Assembly: GCF_011305535.1 (NCBI RefSeq)
Contig: NZ_CP049905.1
Location: 4,090,001-4,154,000, forward strand
Direction: 5' to 3'
DNA from: Diaphorobacter sp. HDW4B
GTDB taxonomy: Bacteria > Pseudomonadota > Gammaproteobacteria > Burkholderiales > Burkholderiaceae_C
DNA: 64,000 nucleotides
The stretch's first letter is position 1. Each line of letters starts with the position of its first letter. Of this stretch, positions 46,012 through 53,822 are shown piece by piece. The notes beneath the pieces were generated by a model that saw only the letters and a program-made list of their open reading frames with translations, was not told where the DNA came from and made no database searches. Position numbers and translations under genes: made by a program.

Positions 46012-46998
46012 TCAGCGTGCCTTGCTTACTGCGATATTCCACAGCGCGACGAGCTGTTCGTATTCAGCCGAAGCGGCGTCCTGGTTCAGCGGGAAGATCT
46101 TGATCGACTTCAGATCGGGCAGCGTCGTGAGCTTGGAGACCTGGATGTCGGTGCGTGTCGGGCGGCGGAAATTCTTGGTGAGTTCGGCCTCCTGCACTTC
46201 CTTGCTCATGAGCGCGTTGTACAGCGTCTTGGCGGCGTCCATGTTCTTCGCGCCCTTCACGATGAACATGCCTTCGGGCGCGAGGTAGCTGCCTTCGCTG
46301 GGGTAGACCAGTTTGATTTCCTTTTGGCCGCCTGCCACGTATTCCTGCGCGGCGTATTCAATCGTCAGGCCCACGGCGTACTCACCCGAGGCCACGCCCT
46401 TGTAGGTGGTGCCGGACGACGAGGTGACCACCGCGTTGGCGGCGATCTTTTCCAAGCCGTCCTTGCCGAATTGCTTGAGCAGGCCGTAGACCAGCATGTA
46501 GGCCGTGGCGCTCTTGCTCGGATCGGTGATCGCGAACTTGCCCTTCCATTCGGGCTTCATCAGGTCGGACCAGGTCTTGGGCGCGGCGTTGCCCTTGAGC
46601 TGGCGCTCGTTGACCATCATGACCATGACGTGCACGTTCGTGCCGACCCACAGATCATTCGGGCCGCGGAACTCGGGCGGAATGCTTTCCAGGCCCGGGC
46701 CCTTGTAGGGCTGCAGCAGGTCCTTGTATGCGCCGAGCGTGCCGAAGCCGCCGCTCCACAGCACATCGCCGCGCGGGTTCTTGGCTTCGGCCTGAATGCG
46801 CTTCATGAGCGAGCCCGTGCCGCCGGTGACCTGCTGCACCTTGAGGTTGGGCGCGCTCTTCTTCACCACGTCGAGCGCGGTTTCGATGGTCTCGGTGTTG
46901 TTGGACGAGTACAGCACCACGGTCTGCGCGTGGGCCATGGTGGCCACGAGACCGATGGCGGCGAAGGTGGTCTGGATGAGGGCTTTTTTGAGTTTCAT
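46012..46998 (-). CDS. ABC transporter substrate-binding protein (FbpA/AfuA-like)
   Basis: 328-residue periplasmic binding protein. The signal peptide is residues 1-24 (cleavage after AHA). The mature start QTVVLYSSNNTETIETALDVV, the GTGSLMKRIQAEAKNPRGDVLW stretch and the late VYPSEGSYLAPEGMFIV are typical of the iron/2-aminoethylphosphonate/polyamine-like group. The double Tyr used for Fe(III) by FbpA is not evident, so iron as ligand is doubtful. The start at 46998 follows AGGAG. It is the last gene of an operon with a fused permease and an ATPase. Ligand not determined. Confidence 0.85.
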   Translation of the reverse strand: MKLKKALIQTTFAAIGLVATMAHAQTVVLYSSNNTETIETALDVVKKSAPNLKVQQVTGGTGSLMKRIQAEAKNPRGDVLWSGGFGTLGAYKDLLQPYKGPGLESIPPEFRGPNDLWVGTNVHVMVMMVNERQLKGNAAPKTWSDLMKPEWKGKFAITDPSKSATAYMLVYGLLKQFGKDGLEKIAANAVVTSSSGTTYKGVASGEYAVGLTIEYAAQEYVAGGQKEIKLVYPSEGSYLAPEGMFIVKGAKNMDAAKTLYNALMSKEVQEAELTKNFRRPTRTDIQVSKLTTLPDLKSIKIFPLNQDAASAEYEQLVALWNIAVSKAR

Positions 46999-47029
46999 GG
47001 TCTCGCTCCTGGTGTGAAAAAAATAGGGC

Positions 47030-48676
47030 TTACTTGCTTGAAAAGAGGTTGATGCGGAAGACTTTGATCGACACAAAGATCGGCACCAGAATCACCGTGA
47101 CCAGCGCTGCGCCGTAGGCCGATGCGAGGCCCAGACGACCGCCGTCCACTTGTCGGAAGATCGCGATCGGCATGGTTTCCAGACCGCCGCTGTAGACCAC
47201 CACGGAGGCGGACAACTCGGAGATGGTCGTGACCCACATGAGGATGGCCGCCGAGATCAGCGAGGCTTTCATCGCGGGCAGGATCACCTTGAAGAAGGTC
47301 ATCAGCGGCGACACGCCGAGGCTGATCGATGCCTCTTCGATGGACTCGGGGATGTTGAACAGCGTCGACGTCGCATTGCGCACCGCGAACGGCAGTCGGC
47401 GCACGGCGTAGGCCAGCACCATGATGCCCGAGGTGCCCGCGAGCACCAGCCAGCCGGTGTTGAAGGTCTGCACCAGTGCGATGCCGAGCACCGTGCCGGA
47501 GATGGTCAGCGGCAGCACGACGATGTAGTCGAGCAGTTGCGTGGCGGCGTTGCGCTTCTTGATGGTCAGATAGCTCACCAGCACCGCAAAGGCGACGCCG
47601 ACGACGGTCGCAATCGACGAGAACTGCAGCGAGTTGATGATGGGCTCGGGCGCATGGCGAATCGCGCGCGTGAGGCTGTCGAGCGACCACGAGCCCCATT
47701 GCATGACCGGTCCGCTGGTGGCAGTGAAAGCGGCGATGAACACCACGATCAGCGGCAGCAGCGACGCCAGAATGACGATGCCGACCGTGCTGGTGAACAG
47801 CGCCGATGCCCATGATTTCACGCGCTCCGGCGCGGGTGCGCGGCCTTGCGTCATCGTGTAGATCTTGCGTTCGACGACGCGCTTTTGCACGAACAGCACG
47901 ATGGCGACGATGACGATGGAGACCACCGACATCGCGCTTTGCAGGGCAGGGCTGCCGCCCATTTCGCTCACGAAGGTGTTGTACGTCATCACCGAGAGCA
48001 GCGGTACGCGGCTGCCCAGCAGCATCGACAGCGCGAAGTTGCCGACCACCAGCGTGAACACGACGAGCGCGTTCACCAGCACCGCAGGCAGCATCACCGG
48101 CACCAGCACGCGCCACTTGGTGACGAGCGGCGATGTGCCGAGACTCAGGCCTGCTTCTTCGAGCGATCCGTCAAAGCCGCGCAGGGCGGCCAGCACGCCG
48201 AGATAGATGTAGGTGTAGTACACCAGCGTCATCGAGAAGACCATGCCCGTCCAGCCGTAGAACGAGGGCAGTTCGATGCCGCGATCGGCGAAGAAATTGG
48301 TGACGATGCCGTTGTTGCCCAGCACCAGCAGCCACGATTGGCCGACGATGATTTCGGGAATCACGATGGTGAGAATCGGCAGCACAGCCACCAGATTCTT
48401 GAGCGGAAACTCGTAGCGCGCGACCATGTACGCGAACGGCACGCCGATGAGCACGGTGCACAGAGTGACGCTGAATCCGAGGATCAGCGTGTTCCAGAAA
48501 GCCTTCACGTATTCGCTGTCCTGCAGCAGTTGCACAAAGGCTTGCAGCGAGAAGCTGCCTTCGTCATTGAGCACGCTGTTGCTGAACAGCGTGGCGAGCG
48601 GATACAGCACGAAGAAGCCCAGCAGCACGAGGCAGATGAGCGTCAGAAACCCCCAGGGCCACCATTTGATTTTCAT
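47030..48676 (-). CDS. ABC transporter permease, two fused membrane domains
   Basis: 548-residue permease with two BPD-transport (FbpB-like) domains fused in one chain, about 12 TM segments in total. The first EAA loop reads EEAGLSLGTSPLVTKWRVLVPVMLPA and the second EEASISLGVSPLMTFFKVILPAMKAS; these dock to the ATPase. A hydrophilic linker of about 30 residues (QGRAPAPERVKSWAS) joins the halves. Fusion of both halves is normal for the iron/thiamin/phosphonate type. The start follows AGGAG. It lies between the ATPase (15 nt) and the binding protein (31 nt). Confidence 0.92.
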   Translation of the reverse strand: MKIKWWPWGFLTLICLVLLGFFVLYPLATLFSNSVLNDEGSFSLQAFVQLLQDSEYVKAFWNTLILGFSVTLCTVLIGVPFAYMVARYEFPLKNLVAVLPILTIVIPEIIVGQSWLLVLGNNGIVTNFFADRGIELPSFYGWTGMVFSMTLVYYTYIYLGVLAALRGFDGSLEEAGLSLGTSPLVTKWRVLVPVMLPAVLVNALVVFTLVVGNFALSMLLGSRVPLLSVMTYNTFVSEMGGSPALQSAMSVVSIVIVAIVLFVQKRVVERKIYTMTQGRAPAPERVKSWASALFTSTVGIVILASLLPLIVVFIAAFTATSGPVMQWGSWSLDSLTRAIRHAPEPIINSLQFSSIATVVGVAFAVLVSYLTIKKRNAATQLLDYIVVLPLTISGTVLGIALVQTFNTGWLVLAGTSGIMVLAYAVRRLPFAVRNATSTLFNIPESIEEASISLGVSPLMTFFKVILPAMKASLISAAILMWVTTISELSASVVVYSGGLETMPIAIFRQVDGGRLGLASAYGAALVTVILVPIFVSIKVFRINLFSSK

Positions 48677-48691
48677 GATGCAGCTCCTGAA

Positions 48692-49768
48692 TCAGGCCGC
48701 CACGACGCGGCAGTCGATGGGCACGAGCACCTGCACCTTGTCGCCCGCGTGGAAGTCGGCCACGGTGTTGCCCGCATGCAGTTCCACGCGGATTTCGGGG
48801 CCTGCGTCGAGCTGGATGCGGTAGGCCGTTTTGAAGCCCAGGTACTGGCGACGGATCACCTGACCGAGCACGGCGTTGGGCACATGCGGTGCGGGCGACA
48901 TGAGCGAGAGATCTTCGGGGCGCGCAATCAGCACGCCCTTGGCGCCGACTTGCTGGCCGTTGTCGGTCACGCCGTCGAGCGTGCGGCCCGCGAGTTCGTA
49001 GCGCACATGCGACGGGGTGGCCGACGCCACGGTCTGCGTGCTCACCGGCAGCACGTTGGCCGAGCCGATGAAGTCCGCCACGTAGGAATTGACGGGCGTG
49101 CCGTAGAGTTCTTCCGGCGTGCCGAGCTGCGCGATGCGGCCGCGATCCATGATGGCGATGCGGTCGGACATGGCGAGCGCCTCTTCCTGATCGTGCGTGA
49201 CGAAGACCGTGGTGATGCCCGCTTCGCGCACCAGATCGAGAATCACGTCGCGCATCTGCAGGCGCATCTTGGCGTCGAGGTTGGACAGCGGCTCGTCCAT
49301 CAGCAGCACGCGCGGGCGAATCACCAGTGCGCGGGCAAGGGCCACGCGCTGGCGCTGGCCGCCGCTCATCTGCGCGGGGTAGCGGTCGGCGAGCTGACCG
49401 AGGCCCACTTTTTCGAGCGCCTCGGTCACGCGGCGGGTGATCTCGGGCTTGGCGACCTTGCGGGCGCGCAGGCCATAGGCCACGTTGTCGAAGGCCGTCT
49501 TGTCGGGGAAGAGGGCGTAGTCCTGGAACACCATGCCGATGTCGCGGTGGTGGGTGGACACGCGGGTCACGTCGTCCTTGTCGAACAGCAGCTTGCCCGC
49601 ATCGGGTTCGTAGAAGCCCGCAATGCAGCGCAGCAGCGTGGTCTTGCCGCAGCCGCTGGGGCCGAGCAGCGTGTAGAACGCGCCGTCGGGAATATGCAGG
49701 GAAAGGTTCTGCAGCACGGTGTTGCCGCTGAACTGTTTGACGATGCCGTCGATGGTGATGGATGCCAT
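48692..49768 (-). CDS. ABC transporter ATPase (FbpC/PotA-like)
   Basis: 358-residue ATPase. Walker A GPSGCGKTTLLRCIAG, signature MSGGQRQRVALARAL, Walker B VLLMDEPLSNLD and switch His in FVTHDQEEALAMSD are all present. The C-terminal third (about 240-355) is a TOBE/OB-type regulatory domain (GVLIARPEDLSLMSP, LGQVIRRQYLGFKTAYRIQLDAG). It is first in the operon with the permease and binding protein. The start is at 49768 (MASITIDGIVKQF) although its ribosome site is weak. A LysR gene diverges upstream. Confidence 0.92.
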   Translation of the reverse strand: MASITIDGIVKQFSGNTVLQNLSLHIPDGAFYTLLGPSGCGKTTLLRCIAGFYEPDAGKLLFDKDDVTRVSTHHRDIGMVFQDYALFPDKTAFDNVAYGLRARKVAKPEITRRVTEALEKVGLGQLADRYPAQMSGGQRQRVALARALVIRPRVLLMDEPLSNLDAKMRLQMRDVILDLVREAGITTVFVTHDQEEALAMSDRIAIMDRGRIAQLGTPEELYGTPVNSYVADFIGSANVLPVSTQTVASATPSHVRYELAGRTLDGVTDNGQQVGAKGVLIARPEDLSLMSPAPHVPNAVLGQVIRRQYLGFKTAYRIQLDAGPEIRVELHAGNTVADFHAGDKVQVLVPIDCRVVAA

Positions 49769-49894
49769 GTGTCTAACCAACTGTTCTCGGGATGGGTCCC
49801 GCGAATCGATGATAGGAAGGCATGCCCTGATGGGCCAGCGCTAATTTTTAAGGGTTGCCGTTAGTTTTTCTTATGGCTTGGTCAACTAAGATGG

Positions 49895-49910
49895 TTTGAT
49901 TGCAATCAAA
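49895..49910. promoter_or_regulatory. Perfect 16-bp palindrome in the ABC/LysR divergent promoter
   Basis: TTTGATTGCAATCAAA lies 15 bp before the LysR start and on the minus strand just upstream of a TTGACC -35-like box facing the ABC operon. It has the symmetry of a LysR-type operator and may serve both autoregulation and control of the transporter. Confidence 0.6.
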
Positions 49911-49925
49911 TTGTCACATTCGTGA

Positions 49926-50831
49926 ATGGTCAAACGCACGCTGCCACCGCTCAAAGCGCTTCGAGCCTTCGAAGCGGCGGCGCGCCATGCCAATTTCACG
50001 GCGGCTGCCGATGAGTTGAGCATCACCCACAGCGCGGTGAGCCAGCAGATCCGTCTGCTGGAGGAATATCTGGACGGCCCGCTGTTCGCGCGCGAGGCGC
50101 GCGGCGTGGTGCTGCTGCCGCACGCACGCGAGTATTTTCTGGAGGTGCAGGCCTGCCTCGACCGCATCTCGACCGCCACGCAGACCGTCAAGTCGCCGCA
50201 CGCGCCGCGCATTCTGCGGGTGTGCACCACGCCGTCGCTCGCGATGAAGTGGCTGATTCCGCGTCTGGCCGATTTTCAGGACTGGGCACCGCGCGTCGAT
50301 GTGCAGCTTGCCACGGTGAACAGCCGCTTCATCGAACAGGCCGATGCGTCCAACGATGTGGTGGTGATGCGCTGGCCGCTACAGCGTGCCGAGCACACCT
50401 GTGTGCGTTTTCTCGATGACTATCTGCTGCCGGTGGCTTCGCCGCGCTTCATCAAGAAGCACGGGGTGAAAAAGCCTGCGGACTGCCTCGGCTTGCCGCT
50501 GTTGCAAGTGAGCGGTTGCATGGCCGACTGGCCGCACTGGTTTGGCCTCACGGGGCTGGCCGTGCCCAAGCAGTTGCCGGGGCCGGTGTTCGATCACCAC
50601 TTCCTGAGCGCGCAGGCGGCGATGAACGATCTGGGCATTGCGCTTGCGCCGTGGTGTCTGGTGGAAGAAGACATTCAAAGCGGGCGCTTGCAGCCGCTGT
50701 TCGATCAGCCCCGGCTGACCGGCGCGGGGCTGTATGCGCTCTACAAGACCGAGAACCCGGTGGCCGAGACCGCGCGCCGGTTTGTCGATTGGCTGGGCAG
50801 CGCTGCGGCGCAAAAAGGTGGGCAGACGTGA
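49926..50831 (+). CDS. LysR-type regulator, GcvA-like
   Basis: 301-residue LysR regulator. The helix-turn-helix occupies about residues 8-68 (LPPLKALRAFEAAARHANFTAAADELSITHSAVSQQIRLLEE). The effector domain has the GcvA-type TTPSLAMKWLIPRLADFQ and LPVASPRFIKKHG. It is divergent from the ABC importer operon, with a palindrome in the shared 157-bp region, and probably controls it. Its stop codon overlaps the GTG start of serB, so serB may be co-expressed. A proven effector cannot be stated. Confidence 0.87.
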   Translation: MVKRTLPPLKALRAFEAAARHANFTAAADELSITHSAVSQQIRLLEEYLDGPLFAREARGVVLLPHAREYFLEVQACLDRISTATQTVKSPHAPRILRVCTTPSLAMKWLIPRLADFQDWAPRVDVQLATVNSRFIEQADASNDVVVMRWPLQRAEHTCVRFLDDYLLPVASPRFIKKHGVKKPADCLGLPLLQVSGCMADWPHWFGLTGLAVPKQLPGPVFDHHFLSAQAAMNDLGIALAPWCLVEEDIQSGRLQPLFDQPRLTGAGLYALYKTENPVAETARRFVDWLGSAAAQKGGQT

Positions 50832-51559
50832 GAGTTCAGAGTGATGCGCTTTGGGCGCAAGTGGCCGATGGCTTGCATGTGCGCGGCGTGAATCTGCCGC
50901 TCGCTTGGAGCGACTTTCGCGTGATCGCGTTCGACATGGATTCGACGCTGATCGCATCGGAGACCGTGAACGAACTGGCCGAACTCACCGGCAAGAAAGA
51001 GCAGATCGAAGCCATGACGCGCGCGGCCATGCAGGGCGCGAATGTCGAGTTTGCGCAGAACCTGCGTGCGCGGCTCGCGTTGCTCGAAGGCGTGCCCGAG
51101 AGCCTGCTGGCCAAGGTGCGCGACGAGCATATGCCGCTCACCGACGGCGTCGAGGCGCTGCTGGCGGCATGTCGTTCGCATGGCTTGCATGGCGTGGCGA
51201 TCACGGGCGGGTTCACCTTTTTTGCGGACTCGCTGATAGCGCGATTGGGGCTCGATGAAATACACGCGAACGTGCTGGAGTTGAACGACGGCGTCTTCAC
51301 CGGCAAGGTGCTGACGCAGCCTGGCAAGCCGTTTGTGGATGCCGAGGGAAAGCGTCAGCGGCTTGAGGAAGTGTGCGCGAGGCTGGGCGTTTCCATGCTG
51401 CAGGCGATTGCCGTGGGCGACGGTGCGAACGACGTGCCGATGCTCGCGGCTGCAGGGCTGGGCGTGGCGTTTGGCGGCAAGCCCGTGCTGCACGATGCGG
51501 CGAATGTGCGCATCGACAGCGGCGGGCTGGATCGGTTGCTTGAACTGTTTGCCGACTGA
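50828..51559 (+). CDS. serB: Phosphoserine phosphatase
   Basis: 243-residue HAD-family enzyme making L-serine from O-phosphoserine. The catalytic motif FDMDSTLIASETVNELAELTG gives nucleophile D36 and acid/base D38. Motif II is ITGGFTFFAD, and motif III/IV is the terminal AVGDGANDVPMLAAAGLGVAFGGKP. The start is GTG at 50828, overlapping the LysR stop in a GTGA arrangement, with AGGTGG 6 nt upstream; the open frame extends far upstream but that is antisense to nothing and overlaps LysR coding. It lacks the N-terminal ACT-like half of E. coli SerB, a normal variation. Confidence 0.93.
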   Translation: MRVQSDALWAQVADGLHVRGVNLPLAWSDFRVIAFDMDSTLIASETVNELAELTGKKEQIEAMTRAAMQGANVEFAQNLRARLALLEGVPESLLAKVRDEHMPLTDGVEALLAACRSHGLHGVAITGGFTFFADSLIARLGLDEIHANVLELNDGVFTGKVLTQPGKPFVDAEGKRQRLEEVCARLGVSMLQAIAVGDGANDVPMLAAAGLGVAFGGKPVLHDAANVRIDSGGLDRLLELFAD

Positions 51560-51580
51560 TTGACTGACTGAGCGATCAGC

Positions 51581-52540
51581 TCACATCCACGCCGCGCGCC
51601 ACAGCATCAACGGCGCATCCCACGGCCTGATGGTCGCACGCTGCGTGAGGCTGCCGCCGTTCTGCGCTTCCACCTTGTCGAGAATGCGCAGCCCGCCTTG
51701 CACGACCATGCGCAACTCCCAGCCGATGCGGCCCTTGAGCGTGTGGACCAGCGGCGCGCCGGACATCATCAGCGCGCGTGCGGTGGCGGCGTTGTGCATG
51801 ACGAGGCGGTCGGTGTCGGCGCTGCGGTGCTGGCCCGCGATGGTCTTGCGCGTCACGTTGAAGCGCTCGCAGTCTTCGTCGGTCAGATAGTGACGGCCAC
51901 GCGGCAGGTCCACGCTCAGGTCCTGCCAGAAATTGATGAGCTGCAGGGCAGAGCAGATCGCGTCGCTTTGTTCGAGCGAGCGCGCATCGTTCACGCCATA
52001 CAGATGCAGCAGCAGCCGACCGACCGGGTTGGCCGAGCGGCGGCAGTAGTCCAGCAGTTCGCGCTGGTTCAAATACGTGCAGCCGTCGCGCGTGAAGACG
52101 ATGTCCTGCATGAAGGCGTCGAGCAGATCGTCGAGCAACTGCACGGGCAGCTTGTGCTCGCGGATCTGCACCTGTAACGGGCCAAAGACCTTTTGCCAGC
52201 AGGGCTTTGGCGCATTTCCGGCGGCGATGTGTTGCAGTTCGGCACGGTACTCGGCCAGATCGTGCAGGCGCTGCTCGGGCAGCACGTCGCCCTCGTCGGC
52301 CAGATCGTCGGCCGTGCGGGCAAAGCCGTAGATGGCGGCAATCGGCTGGCGCAGATGGGGCGGGCACAGCCACGACGCCACGGGAAAGTTCTCGTAGTGC
52401 GTGACGGCTTCGGCCAAGGCTGGTGCAGAAGTCACCGTGGTTGCTGATGAGGAGGGAGGGTGCTGGTGCGGGTTCACCCCCCTATTGTGGAGCTTGACAG
52501 GCTGATAGCTCTTCTCATAGATTACTAACCAGTCAGTCAT
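51581..52540 (-). CDS. hpnC: Squalene/hydroxysqualene synthase HpnC-like
   Basis: 319-residue isoprenoid synthase of the squalene/phytoene synthase family. HpnC hydrolyses presqualene diphosphate to hydroxysqualene for hopanoid synthesis together with HpnD and HpnE. The entry HYENFPVASWLCPPHLRQPIAAIYGFARTADDLADEGD is specific for HpnC, and the second Asp-rich motif is NFWQDLSVDLPRGRHYL. The first 40 residues are poorly conserved in type, and the ATG at 52540 lies on a promoter-operator region of the divergent efflux operon, so the real start may be further in, such as GTG at 52477. hpnD and hpnE are not in the window. It converges on serB. Confidence 0.87.
   Translation of the reverse strand: MTDWLVIYEKSYQPVKLHNRGVNPHQHPPSSSATTVTSAPALAEAVTHYENFPVASWLCPPHLRQPIAAIYGFARTADDLADEGDVLPEQRLHDLAEYRAELQHIAAGNAPKPCWQKVFGPLQVQIREHKLPVQLLDDLLDAFMQDIVFTRDGCTYLNQRELLDYCRRSANPVGRLLLHLYGVNDARSLEQSDAICSALQLINFWQDLSVDLPRGRHYLTDEDCERFNVTRKTIAGQHRSADTDRLVMHNAATARALMMSGAPLVHTLKGRIGWELRMVVQGGLRILDKVEAQNGGSLTQRATIRPWDAPLMLWRAAWM
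52494..52523 (+). promoter_or_regulatory. Sigma-70 promoter of the RND efflux operon
   Basis: TTGACA (52494-52499), 18-nt spacer, TAGATT (52518-52523). The predicted start near 52530 is about 30 nt before the ATG of the fusion protein. It overlaps the putative 5' codons of hpnC on the other strand. Confidence 0.65.
52524..52537. promoter_or_regulatory. TetR-type operator-like dyad at the RND promoter
   Basis: ACTAACCAGTCAGT is an imperfect dyad (10 of 14 positions symmetric) directly after the -10 box and over the predicted transcription start, the usual place for a repressor of an efflux pump. No TetR gene is adjacent, so the regulator is unknown. Confidence 0.45.
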
Positions 52541-52561
52541 TAATTATTTTTGGATGCTGCC

Positions 52562-53806
52562 ATGAGCATGTGCACCAGCGATTCCCCGGTTGGCGAGCCA
52601 AACCGGACCGATTTCACACCCCGGACACCCCTGTACGGGGTTTTTTCTTGGGTGCGTCCGCTCCCTCTGGCTATCTCGCTGATCGCTGCGACAGCGCTCG
52701 TGGGTTGCTCCCGCAAGGAGCCCGCGCCCGAGCCGATTCGTGCCGTCAAGCTGCTGACTGTCGGGGCTTCGCCGCTGCAGGCGCAGCTCGAATATTCGGC
52801 CGAGGTGCGCGCGCGTGTCGAATCGCGCATCGGCTTTCGCGTGCCGGGCAAGATCGTGCAGCGGCAGGCCGAACTGGGTCAGCATGTGAGCGCGGGCCAG
52901 GTGCTCGCGCAGCTCGATCCGCGCGACTACCAGCTCTCCGCACAGGCTGCGCAGGCGCAGGTGAACGCGGCCAAGACGCAGCGTGATCTGGCCTCGGCCG
53001 ACTTCAAGCGCTACGAAAAGCTCAAGGAGCAAAGCTTCATCAGCGGCGCGGAACTGGAGCGCCGCGAGGCCTCGCTCAAGGCCGCGCAGGCATCGCTCGA
53101 TCAGGCCAACGCGCAGCTTTCGTCGCAGGGCAATCAAGCCAGCTACACGCGCTTGGTGGCCGATGTGTCGGGCGTGGTCACCAGCATCGACGCCGAGCCG
53201 GGGCAGGTGGTTTCGGCGGGCACGCCGGTCGTTCGCATCGCACAGGATGGCTCGCGCGACGCGGTGTTCTCGGTGCCGGAAGACAAGGTTGCCCAACTGC
53301 GCGTGGGGCAGGAAGTGTCCGTGCGTCCGTGGGCGGAAGGCGCATCGCTCTCGGGCAAGGTGCGCGAAGTGGCGGCCAGTGCTGATCCGGTCACGCGCAC
53401 GTTTCTGGTGAAGGTCGCCATCGAAGGCGCGCAAGTGCCGCCGCTCGGCGCAACGGTCTACGTCGCGCCCAAGGTGCTGGGCCGTGAAGGCATGGTGGCC
53501 ATGTCGCTGCCGACCACGGCGCTGCGCCAGGAAGGCGGTCAGACGGCGGTCTGGGTGTATGACGCAGCAACCGGCACGGTCAAGTCGCAGGTGGTGCAGG
53601 TCGCCACGGCGGACGGCAATCAGGCGGTGATTGCGGCGGGTCTGCAGCCCGGCATGCAGGTGGTGTCGACCGGCGTGCATGTGCTGGCTCCGGGCCAGAA
53701 GGTCACCGTGTACAAGCAGAAGGGCACGGTGGAAAACGCTGCTGCTGCGCCTTCCGCAACTCCCGCCGCCGCACAGCCTGCAGCCTCCGCTGCAAGCGGC
53801 AACTGA
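52562..53806 (+). CDS. RND efflux periplasmic adaptor (membrane fusion lipoprotein)
   Basis: 414-residue adaptor linking an inner-membrane RND pump to an outer-membrane channel. A lipoprotein signal ends AATALVGC-SRKEP. The lipoyl-like barrel halves flank a coiled-coil hairpin at about 100-180 (QLSAQAAQAQVNAAKTQRDLASADFKRYEKLKEQS). After this come GVVTSIDAEPGQVVSAGTPVVRI and a beta-barrel. The C-terminal 30 residues are Ala/Pro-rich. The ATG at 52562 is used; TTG at 52550 is in frame but less likely. It is 16 nt ahead of the pump gene. Substrates unknown. No outer-membrane factor gene is next to them. Confidence 0.9.
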   Translation: MSMCTSDSPVGEPNRTDFTPRTPLYGVFSWVRPLPLAISLIAATALVGCSRKEPAPEPIRAVKLLTVGASPLQAQLEYSAEVRARVESRIGFRVPGKIVQRQAELGQHVSAGQVLAQLDPRDYQLSAQAAQAQVNAAKTQRDLASADFKRYEKLKEQSFISGAELERREASLKAAQASLDQANAQLSSQGNQASYTRLVADVSGVVTSIDAEPGQVVSAGTPVVRIAQDGSRDAVFSVPEDKVAQLRVGQEVSVRPWAEGASLSGKVREVAASADPVTRTFLVKVAIEGAQVPPLGATVYVAPKVLGREGMVAMSLPTTALRQEGGQTAVWVYDAATGTVKSQVVQVATADGNQAVIAAGLQPGMQVVSTGVHVLAPGQKVTVYKQKGTVENAAAAPSATPAAAQPAASAASGN

Positions 53807-53822
53807 CGGATAGGGGCGCTGC

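Noticed and set aside
46012-46998. Iron(III) as ligand of the FbpA-like binding protein
   Set aside because: The paired tyrosines that bind Fe(III) in FbpA are not evident, so only the family, not the ligand, is stated.
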